A stretch of 64,000 nt of DNA from assembly GCA_964017235.1 (NCBI GenBank), contig OZ024934.1, positions 88,626,706 to 88,690,705 on the forward strand, read 5' to 3'. Position numbers and translations under genes: made by a program. The notes below the pieces were generated by a model. The model saw nothing but the letters and a program-made list of their open reading frames with translations, had not been told where the DNA came from and ran no database searches. Origin of the DNA: Sabellastarte sp. h YS-2021 (lineage: Eukaryota > Annelida > Polychaeta > Sabellida > Sabellidae). Numbering within the stretch: position 1 is the stretch's first letter; every line of letters starts with the position of its first letter. Below are positions 39,401-51,400 of the stretch, one piece after another.

Positions 39401-42400
39401 GTGTCAAATTTGACCTTTGACCTCTGATTCAAGGTCAAGTTGGGTCATCATACTAAAAAACTCTTATATCTCCCTTATAATTGGTTCTATTGCTTCCAAA
39501 TGTGAAAGCAACTTAGAGGTAATCATGGCCTGTGAATCTTTCACAAGTGTCAAATTTGACCTTTGACCCCTGATTCAAGGTCATCTAGGGTTATTATGCT
39601 AAAAAGGCCTTATATCTCCCTAATAATTGGTTCTAGGGCTTCAAAATATGAAAACAACTTGTAAGAAATCATGTCCTGTTAATCTTGCATCATTCTGATA
39701 TCTTGTTGGTTCTGCATACTTCTTACAATTGAAGTTGTTCCAAATCTATATGTTGTTGCCCATTCAGCTGTACCTCCAGGCTGGGGTTTTTGCCTGCTGA
39801 GGCTGGCTATTTCTATATGATGACGACCTCGCCTATTTTTCTAGATTTCTGGCTGATGCAGACTGGGATTATGTGAGCCGGTTCACCACTGTGAAGGATC
39901 CATATAGGACATCTGATGCTGAGGCAGAACTTGACCAGCTGACCACATTTGAGCGGCACTCCAAATGTCCCAACTGTACCACAGATGTACCCAGTGAACC
40001 CTCGCCCATGGAGTGGCGGGAGATGAGGACTGAGGCTAGGCTGAGGCTGCTGAAGGCAGAGAAGGTATATACAAATTTCTGAGAAAAATATAAACTGTAT
40101 TCAAACTTTAAAGTGTGTTTTAACCATGTATTTCTGTGTTATTCTGTGCGGCTTCAGTATATTTTTCATACATTTGACAAATTCAGATCAGCTATTGGAA
40201 GCAGCTTCAGTGCATTTTTCACATTTTTATCATGTTTAAATCAGCTACTGCAAGCAGCTTGAGTGTATTTTCACATTTTTGTTATATTCAGATCAGCTAC
40301 TGGAAGCAGTTTGAGTGTATTTTAACATTTTTGTTATATTCAGATCAACTACTGGAAGCAGTTTGAGTGTATTTTCACCTTTTTGTTATATTCAGATAAG
40401 CTACTGGAAGCAGTTTGAGCATGGTATGCTATCACGTGAGGCAGTGCGTAAACTGACTGATCTGGTGGACAGTGCGGCGGACAGTGACCTGCACCTTGTA
40501 GATACTGAGGAGGTCATGAAAAGCTGGGAGATCAAGGGCTGGTATGACTACGTGGTACGTTCTCAAGTTAGATCATTAGCACAATATTCTTTACAAATAG
40601 AATCCAGATATCTAAATAGTAAATATAACCCTGCACAGGACACCAAACTTTCATTACTTTCTGCATCCAAATAATTGTCGATAAGTTATACTTGACAAGC
40701 AGTTAGCAAAAGAGATGAGAGTTATCCCAAGCATACATCATTAAAGTAGAGGTCGTACTGTGCATCAAACCTTTGTTTTCTCCAGCGCCAGAAGCTTCAG
40801 AAGTGGGTGTCCAGTAAGCAGGACATCGAGATGCGGATTCCAGTACCTAAGAAGAAAACCCGGCGCTTCTTCTACCGAGTTTGTTCACATGCAGTGTTTG
40901 AGGTTGTACTCTACATTATCATTTTTGCTAATATCATCACCATCATCTACGAACTGGTGGAAGAGAGCTTACTGTGTCCACAAGAGTTTGATGACAAGTA
41001 TGGAAAGAACTTTGCCATCACAAATTACACCTTCATTGTCATCTACACCATAGAGGGATTCTTTAAGGTAAGTCAAATGTATGATTTAACCTCTCTTTCA
41101 AAACAGTCAAGGTCAAACTGAGACAAATTCTTAGTGCACCTTGCATATTGCTGTCAGCTGGATTTGTGGAACTATTAATTATGGGAAAACTCAAGCATAC
41201 TCTTTAAAGATTCTGGGGCCGGTCTCACAAAGGGTCTTACATTTAGCCCAGTCTTGGGCTAAGTGAGAGACTTAAATCTGAACCTTTTGTCTTGGCTCAA
41301 TCTGGGGATTTAACTGGATTTTACAAATGATTACTTAGCTAAGACCAAGCTTATGGAATAACTACAGTAATTTTCTATGTCATGTGACCCTTTCTCTCTG
41401 GTCAAAATGAAACTGGTGACATACACCCTTAACTCATTTTATCTTTGTAAGATGCTGTTTTTTAATGGAAAACATTGTAACTACATAGTATGTCCCAAGA
41501 CTAATAGTGGGGTGCCCTATGTATTCATTTTTTATTTTCAGACATTTCAAATTTTGAAATGAAAAAAATGCAGCGGCCATATTTAAGTCTTTGTTTACAA
41601 AAGTTACGCAGACTCCGGGGTACAGTTAGCCAAATCCTAGACTTATCAGCTTTTTGTAACCCTCTAAGTCAAAGACCACATACTTAGGCAGAGTTTAGGA
41701 CGAAAGTCTTAACTTTAAGCCTAAGTCCAGGCTAAGTCATTTTGTGAAGCCAGCTCCTGGTTTACTTCGCTGACTATAGATTCTCATTTTAATGAAGAGT
41801 CAATGAAGTATTCTTACTGAAGGGCAGAAAGGCACAAAACTTGGAAAAAATGGAAAAAAGAAAAACAAGTATCATTTTACTGAAGGTCAAGAAAACACAA
41901 TTGCCAATATAATATAACCTTCATTTGTGAACTACCACAAAAGATTTGAATTTTAATATTGCTCAGTCCCTGTTTTAACAGATTTTAATTTGCATGAAAA
42001 TATAAAGATAAAAACACTGGGTAGTCAAGTATATAATTGTGGCCTACCTATTGAACTGATAGGTTTTAAACTTCTGCTCTAGTTTATAGGAATTACAAAT
42101 TACAATTGTAAACCTTTCTGTGCAAATTGCTGATGTAATTTCACTGTGTCATTTCACTCAGCTGATGGCCTATGGCAAGTACTACTTCAAGAGCAAGTGG
42201 AACCTGTTTGACTTTGTGATAGTCATACTGTCCTACCTGGACATCATCATTGACGTGACCTTGTTTAAAGGGCAAGTAGATGACAGCTGTGGTGAGACTG
42301 ATGCCAGCACATACCTCTCTCCCAGCATTCTCAAGGTTGCCAAGGGCATCCGACTGCTCAGACTTCTCAGGTCACTCAGGCTCATAAAGGTAAGACTGTG

Positions 42401-45400
42401 TGATTACTTAGGTTTCTCAGGTCACTCAGGCTCATACAAGTAAGACTGTGTGATTACTTAGGTTTCTCAGGTCACTCGGGCTCATAAAAATAAGACTGTA
42501 TGATTACTTAGGTTTCTGAGGTCACTCAGTCTCATAAAAATAAAACTGTATGATTACTTAGGTTTCTCAGGTAACTCAGACACATACAATAAGACTGTGA
42601 TTACTTTGGTTTCTCAGGTCACTCAGGCTCATAAAATAAGACTGTGTGATTACTTATGTTTCCCAGGTCACTCAGGCACATACAATAAGACTGTGTGATT
42701 ACTTAGGTTTCTCAGGTCACTCAGGCTCATAAAAATAATACTGTGTGATTACTTAGGTTTCTCAGGTCACTCAGGCACATACAGTAAGACTGTGTGATTA
42801 CTTAGCTTTCTCACGTCACTCAGGCACATACAAGTAAGACTGTGTGATTACTTAGGTTTCTCAGGTCACTCAGGCACATACAAGTAAGACTGTATGATTA
42901 CTTAGGTTGCTGAGGTCACTCGGGCACATACAAGTAAGACTGTGTGATTACTTAGGTTTCTCAGGTCACTCAGCCTCAATAAATTGAGATTGTATGACTA
43001 CTCAGGATTCTTGGGCCACTTAGAATTATAAAGGTGAGTGAAACTGTATGACTACTCAGGACTCATGGGTCACTTAGATTTATTGAAGTGAGAAACTGAA
43101 AATATGATTATTGGAATTAACAGGTCACTCAGGTATGATTTTAAAGGTGATACTCTATGATTAGTCAAACTTTTCAGGTCAGTCAGTCTTAGAAAAGTGG
43201 GACTGTATGACTACTGTGGCTTCTGAGGTCACTCAGGCTTATAATGGTAAGTGAAAATAATGACACTGTGAAGGTAGTGGTCACAGTATGTTGACACATT
43301 TTCAAAGGGGGCTTGGATAGGTCATCTTATAACTGAATGATGGGAAGGGAGGTGAGCATGTATATCTGATGATATTTGCAATGTTCTCAATGCCTGATTT
43401 CAGAGTGTATAAAATTGATTTGTCAGTATATCTGAGTATTTTTCAATCATCTCTGGGCTTGATCCCCCAGTCTATAGAATTGATTTGTCAGTCGAACTGA
43501 ATATTTTGCATTCATCTCAGATCTGTTCCCCCGATTATCGAAATGATTTGTCAGTATATCTGAGTATTTTATAATCGTCTCAAGGCTTGACGCCCCCAAT
43601 CTATTGGACTGATTTGTCAGTTGATATAAATATTTTGCAATTGTCACAGGGTATAATCCCCCAGTGTATAGACTGGGTGGATCACCAAATCAATAAGCAA
43701 CTACGTTTTGGCTATGATGTGGGCAAGGGATATGTTAATGGAGAGGAGGAGGTCCAAGTCTTCCTCAACCTCATGATTGACAACAAGAAGATTGCAGATG
43801 AGTTCAAAGAGAGGCTGGCTGAGGGTCGATTGGCCATCATCAAGGAACTTGGTGAGACAGTTCAATCTCTGCTGTATGGCCTTCTGTTGTTAGATTTTGG
43901 CTTTTAATGACTCATCTGCAAAAGTGGCTACTCTATTGTGCAGTTTTATAGGAGAGTAACTCTCGCCATTTTATGGACCTTCTCTTATCTGAACCAAATT
44001 CTGCTCTTTCAAAGTATTAAAATCACAGAATTTATATATTAGTCACTCAGTCAATCTGAAATTTCATTATTTCAGTCATTCGATTCAAGTGATAAGTAAA
44101 ATGGCAAGTACAATAAGTTTTAGTTGACTGTTTTTCCCCTAAAAATTAATCCATTAAAAACATAGGTAAGTCTTGCCTGTTAGAAATCAGGGCCTGTATT
44201 CATTAAACGGTAATTTTTTAATTTAAAAAAAAAATTTTCTTGAATTTTTTTCAAAATGGTTCTTTTTTTGATAGTGATGTTAGCATTTGTTTCAAAAGAT
44301 GGTTTTGTGTACCTGGTCGCTCAGCCAGCTTTACAATATCTTAGTTTTTCTGACAAGTGATATTTGTATTTGTTTCAAAATATGGTTTTGTATACCTGAA
44401 AAAGTTTCATGGCACTGTTAAGGTGAACTGATGGCAGGATTGTTACCTTCGCCTGCCCAGTCCCTGATGCACCATGTTACAAAAGGGTAAAAAAAAAAAA
44501 AAAAATGGTTCTTTTTCATTAAACTGATATAATTGTTGCCTGCATTAAAAATTAAGAACAGATGCTTGTTCAGAATATTTTTATTTTTTTTTAGCTTTTG
44601 AATTAGTTCTTCATTTAAGAATTTTTTATTTTGAAGAATCTTTGTGGATCAATATCATCAGGCCACAGCTCATTGGTGAATAACAAACTATATGATACAC
44701 ATCTGTATGATACTGTATCAGTTAAATGCAAATAATTGTGACAAAGTCTGTTGTATTTTAACATTAAGTATTCAAACATGATCCATCCTCTTTCAATGGA
44801 AAATCATAGTGTCCTTTCACAGCCATGCTGCAGAAAATCCACCCAGGAGTGGCGGTCTCCATCAAGACCCAGCAGGCGGCACGACGCATCCTCAACAACC
44901 TTCAGGACAAGATCCTAGAGATGAAGGGCGAGGGTGTGCTGGATGAAACGGAGAGCGAGAAACTGCTGGTGGTGAGTAGATCACAAAACCTCCACCACAA
45001 GTGTAAAACTGTGCTGCAAAATTCAAATGCTACTTTTGGTAAGGAAAGGACAAAGACTTGGCCAGAAGTTCTTAAGTAGAGTGCAAAACCTCTGTTACGC
45101 ATGAGACATTCAGAGTTGAGAACAGTGCAAAACTCAAAGAAAGAGTGGTAAGGAGAGTACAAAGCTTTGCCACAAGGGTTAAGTATAGTGCAAAACCTTT
45201 GAGACAAATGCCAAGCAGTGACTAGACTGCAAAACTCATAGAAAAGGGTACCTGTGGTAAAGAGAGCACAAAAATGTCCAACCGGGGATGAGTAGAGTAC
45301 AAACCTCCATCACTAATGGAAACTATATCATGACATTTTTTTAGAGCCCACAAAGAAACTATTGGGGTAATTAGATCAGCTGATAATGTGTTTCTTTCCT

Positions 45401-48400
45401 CTGTACCTAAGGTTATGTGCTATGATATAACCTGGTGACAGCAATCTTAAACTCAAGTGAAAGTGAAGGCTTAGTGCTCCACTTACCACCAATAGCCTCT
45501 CTGTGGCAGAATTTTGAACATTATTTCAAACTTGTAACAGAGTTTTGATATTAGATTCAGAATTGCAGACCAGTGGATATTAAGAAGTATCTTATCCACT
45601 GAATCTCGCTTCCCTCTGTAATGGGGAGGGTCATTGAGAAGTTAATGATGTAAAAAATGGCTTTATGCAGGGAGATTGGAAGGTGATTGTTTTAATTTTT
45701 ACCCCACAGCCCTTAAGGGCTGTTGGGGTATTGTTTTCACCCATGGTGTCCGGATGGGCGGGCGGGCGGGCGGCGGGAAATAGTTTGTCCGGGCTGTATC
45801 TCAGAAACCGTAAGGTGTAGGAAGTTGATACTTGGTAGGGACATTGGTTAGGGGGTGTAGCTGTGCAATGTCATGGTCTGACCTTGATTTGACCTTTGAC
45901 CTTGCCGTAGTGACCTTGAGTTTGAAAATCTTGTCCGGGCTATATCTCGGATACTGTAAGGTGTAAGAAGTTGATACTTGGTAGGGACATTGGTTAGGGG
46001 GTGTAGTTGTGCAACGTCATAGTCTGACCTTGATTTGACCTTTGACCTTGCCGTAGTGACCTTGACCTATAAAATCTTGTCCGGGCTATATCTCGGAAAC
46101 CGTAAGGTGTAGGAAGTTGATACTTGGTAGGGATATTGGTTAGGGGGTGTAGGTGTGCAACGTCATGGTCTGACCTTGATTTGACCTTTGACCTTGCCGT
46201 AGTGACCTTGACCTATAAAATGTTGTCCGGGCTATATCTCGGAAACTGTAAGGCTTGGGAAGTTGATATTTGGTAGGGACATTGGTTGGGGGTGTAGGTG
46301 TGCAACGTCATTGCGTGACCTTGATTTGACCTTTGACCTTGCCGTAGTGACCTTGAGTTTGAAAATCTTGTCCGGGCTATATCTCGGATACTGTAAGGTG
46401 TAGGAAGTTGATACTTGGTAGGGACATTGGTTAGGGGGTGTAGTTGTCAAGTGACCTTGACCTATAAAATCTTGTCCGGGCTATATCTCAGAAACTGTAA
46501 GGTGTAGGAAGTTGATACGTGGTACGGATATTGGTTAGGGGGTGTAGGTGTGCAACGTCATGGTGTGACCTTAATTTGACCTTTGACCTTGCCGTAGTGG
46601 CCTTGACGTATAAAATCTTGTCCAGGCTATATCTCAGAAACCGTAAGGTGTAGGAAGTTGATACTTTATAGGGATATTGCTTAGGGGGTGTAGGTGTGCA
46701 GCGTCATGGTCTCACCTTGATTTGACCTTTGACCTTGCCGTAGTGACCTTGACCTATAAAATGTTGTCTGGGCTATATCTCTGAAACCGTAAGGTGTAGG
46801 AAGTTGATACTTGGTAGAGATATTGATTAGGGGGTGTAGGTGTGCAATGTCATGGTCTGACCTTGATTTGACCTTTAACCTTGCCGTAGTGACCTTGACC
46901 TATAAAATATTGTCCAGGCTTTATCTCGGAAACTGTTAGGTGCAGGAAGTTGATATTTGGTAGAGACATTGGCTAGGGGGTGTAGGTGTGCAGCATCATG
47001 GTGTGAGCTTGATTTGACCTTTGACCTTGCCATAGTGACCTTGACATATAAAATCGTCAGGGCTGTATCTCGGAAACCGTAAGGTGTAGGAAGTTGATAC
47101 TTGGTAGGGACATTGGTTATTGGCTATAGGTGTGTATTATCATGGTGTGACCTTAATTTGACCTTTTACCTTGCCGTAGTGACCTTGACCTTTAAAATCT
47201 TGTTGCACCTTGGGGTCTAGCTGTCTTTTGATGCAGATTAAGCAAAAGTCATATTAGAATTTATTAAGAATTTTACTTTCATAACTTTCCATTGTAAGAG
47301 ATAGAATTTCATCAAGTGAGCCGCAGATTTTACTCCAACACCACACATAAGCATTCATTAAATGTATTACCACTTCTGTATGCATGGTCATATTCAAACC
47401 ATCTAAACCATAATTCGGAAATGCAGATGTATATAAAGAGTGAATTCAAAGTGTTGAATTTTAGTTTACTGATTAATGCTGTCATCTTGTCATTGAATTA
47501 TCTTGTTTTAATATTTCATCTTTACACGCATTATCTTTCTTTTAAACATTATTTCTCCATTTAAACATTGTTTGGACCTTTATATAACTGACAGTGCTCT
47601 GAAAGTATCCTGAAGTTTGTACTGGTACAGTACTTCTATATCTCATGGTGTTGAAAATATTTCCCAAGGCTGTGGGGTACGGGCATCTCTGATGCTATTT
47701 TTTTTTTAATATTTTCTTCAAATGTACACTTACCTTATTGTCAGTAAACTATCAGATATTTCAGTTAATATGTTATGATGTGAATTATTTTGGATATTCT
47801 GCCATTCTTTTTCAGAATCTGGAGATTCCTATCAAACTGCTGTTGAAGATTCCGCCAGCCATTAAGCCTCCACCTGCAGAGAAGATCATAGGGAACCTGT
47901 CCTGGGTACAGGGAGATGACACTCTCATAGACTACATCAAGGTGAGCACGGTTCTGTCAGTGTAACTGTCTTGTGTTTTATTGGGATATCTCATCTCACC
48001 CTGGCACCATCAGTACAAACAGGATTATATATCAAAACCACTAATATCTGAGCTAGTGTTTAATTTGTTGTATTTTTTTATCATTATGAACACATTTTTT
48101 ATGTCAAAAAAATAAATCAATAAATAACATTTGAAAAAATAATGACCGTCTCTGTCTGCTTGTGGTAAATGTAAGCATTAGCCTGTTGTGCATTAGCTAG
48201 TTCATTATCTCCCGCCGGGCTTTAGCCCGGGAGGGAGATTATGAAATGATGCCTGTGTGTGCGTGCGTGCGTGCGTGCGTGTGTGCGTGCGTTAGTTAGT
48301 CACGCAGATTCCTCCAAAACTACTACAGCTACAGATTTTTTGTAAATTAATTGTCCCAATGAATTTTCACGCCCTCGAAAATTTTTTTGGTTTTATGGAC

Positions 48401-51400
48401 TTAGGCCTAAAGATAACTGAGTAATAGCTATCTTAGCTACTTGGAGTAAAGGGCTCATAACTCAAAAACTATTGCAGTTACAACTTTTTCTTCAAATATG
48501 TTGTTCAGCTACTTTGTCCTTAGCTATAAGATGGTACATAGTTTGGGGTCCCATTGCATGCCATAAGTGAGTAATAGCTATTTTCTCATTTGTAGCTAAA
48601 TAACAAAAGGAGTAAATGTCAAATATCTTCAAAAGTATTACAGTTACAGAAATCTTTTCAAATATGTTGTTCATCTACTTTTTGGTAAGCTATCACATAG
48701 TAAAGTTTCAGACCTGTTGCACCTTGGATAGCTGAGTAATAGCTACTTTGAAATTCTGACTGTTGAGTAAAGCCATTGTAACTCCAAAACTATTGCAGTT
48801 AGAGTGTTTTCCTAAAATATGTTGTTCAGCTACTTTGTCCTTAGCTATAAGATGGTACATAGTTTGGGGTTCTATTGCATGCCATAAGTGAGTAATAGCT
48901 ATTTTCTCATTTGTAGCTAAATAACAAAATAAGTAAATGCCAAGTATCTTCAAAAGTATTACAGTTACAGAAATCTTTTCAAATATGTTATTCATCTACT
49001 TTTGGGTAAGCTATGACATAATAAAGTTTCAGACCTGTTGCACCGTGGATAGCTGAGTAATAGCTACTTTGAAATTCTGACTGTTGAGTAAAGCCATTGT
49101 ATCTCCAAAACTATTGCAGTTAGAGGGTTTTCCTAAAATATGTTGTTCAGCTACTTTGTCCTTAGCTATAAGATGGTACATAGTTTGGGGTTCTATTGCA
49201 TGCCATAAGTGAGTAATAGCTATTTTCTCATTTGTAGCTAAATAACAAAAGAAGTAAATGTCAGATATCTTCAAAAGTATTAAAGTTAGTGAAATCTTTT
49301 CAAATATGTTGTCCATCTACTTTTTGGTAAGCTATCACATAGTAAAGTTTCTGACCTGTTGAACCTTTGATAGCTGAGTAATAGCTACTTTCAAATTCCG
49401 ACGGTTGAGTAAAGCCATTGTAACTCCAAAACTATTGCAGTTAGAGTGTTTTCCTAAAATATGTTGTTCAGCTACTTTGTCCTTAGCTATAAGATGGTAC
49501 ATAGTTTGGGGTTCTATTGCATGCCATAAGTGAGTAATAGCTATTTTCTCATTTGTAGCTAAATAACAAAAGAAGTAAATGTCAAATATCTTCAAAAGTA
49601 TTAAAGTTAGGGAAATCTTTTCAAATATGTTGTCCATCTACTTTTTGGTAAGCTATCACATAGTAAAGTTTCAGACCTGTTGAATCTTTGATAGCTGAGT
49701 AATAGCTACTTTGAAATTCTGACTGTTGAGTAAAGCCATTGTAACTCCAAAACTATTGCAGTTAGAGTGTTTTCCTAAAATATGTTGTTCAGCTACTTTG
49801 TCCTTAGCTATAAGATGGTACATAGTTTGGGGTTCTATTGCATGCCATAAGTCAGTAATAGCTATTTTCTCATTTGTAGCTAATTGAGACCTTTCGCTTG
49901 GTGAAGTTTCAGACCCTTAGCTAATTACTCACCTACTCAAAATGAGTAAATGCGAAATATCTCTAAAAGTATTGCAGATAGCCAATTTTTCTCAACTCAT
50001 TCACCTACTTTTGGAAGAGCTTTCACATGGTCAAGTTTCAGACCCGTAGCTAATTACTCAAAATGAGTAAATGCTAATTATCCCTAAAAGTATTGCAGAT
50101 AGCCAATTTTTCTCAAATAACTCATTCACGTACTTTTGGGAGAGCTTTCACTTGGTCAAGTTTCAGACCCGTAGCTAATTACTCACCTACTCAAAATGAG
50201 TAAATGCGAATTATCTCTAAAAGTATTGCAGATAGCCAATTTTTCTCAAATAACTCATTCACCTACTTTTGAGAGAGCTTTCACTTGGTGAAGTTTCAGA
50301 CCTGTAGCTAATTATTCACCTACTCAAAATGAGTACATGCAAATTATCTGTAAAAGTATTGCAGATAGCCAATTTTTCTCAAATAACTCATTCACCTACT
50401 TTTGGAAGAGCTTTCACTTGGTCAAGTTTCAGACCCGTAGCTAATTACTCACCTGCTCAAAATGAGTAAATGCGAATCATCTCTAAAAGTATTGCAGATA
50501 GCCAAGTTTTCTCAAATAACTCATTCACCTACTTTTGAGAGAGCTTTCACTTGGTGAAGTTTCAGACCTGTAGCTAATTATTCACCTACTCAAAATGAGT
50601 AAATGCTAATTATCTCTAAAAGTATTGCAGATAGCCAATTTTTCTCAAATAACTCATTCACCTACTTTTGAAAGAGCTTTCACTTCGTGAAGTTTCGGAC
50701 CCGTAGCTAATTATTCACCTGCTGAAAATGAGTAAATGCTAATTATCTCTAAAAGTATTGCAGGTAGCCAATTTTTCTCAAATAACTCCTTCAGGTACTT
50801 TTGGAAGAGCTTTCACATGGTGAAGTTTCAGATCCGTAGCTAATTACTCACCTACTCAAAATGAGTAAATGCTAATTATCTAAAATTATTGCAGATAGAC
50901 AATTTTTCTCAAACAACTCGTTTATCTACTTTTGGGAGAGCTTTCACTTGGTAAAGTTTCAGACCCGTAGCTAATTATTCACCTGCTGAAAATGAGTAAA
51001 TGCTAATTATCTCTAAAAGTATTGCAGGTAGCCAATTTTTCTCAAATAACTCCTTCACATACTTTTGCAAGAGCTTTCACATGGTCAAGTTTCAGATCCG
51101 TACCTAATTACTCACCTACTCAAAATGAGTAAATACGAATTATCTCTAAAAGTATTGCAGATAGCCAATTTTCTCAGATAACTCATTCACCTACTTTTGG
51201 GAGAGCTTTCACATGGTGAAATTTCAGACCCATAGCTAATTACTCACCTACTCAAAATGAGTAAATGCTAATTATCTCTAAAAGTATTGCAGATAGCCAA
51301 TTTTTCTCAAATAACTCATTCACCTACTATTGGGAGAGCTTTCACTTGGTGAAGTTTCAGACCCGTAGCTAATTGTTCACCTACTCAAAATGAGTAAATG

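Noticed and set aside
44192..44665. Possible MITE starting GGGCCTGTATTCATTAAAC
   Set aside because: The left end looks like a common MITE end, but the candidate right end (ATCAGGCC) matches poorly and no target duplication is seen.
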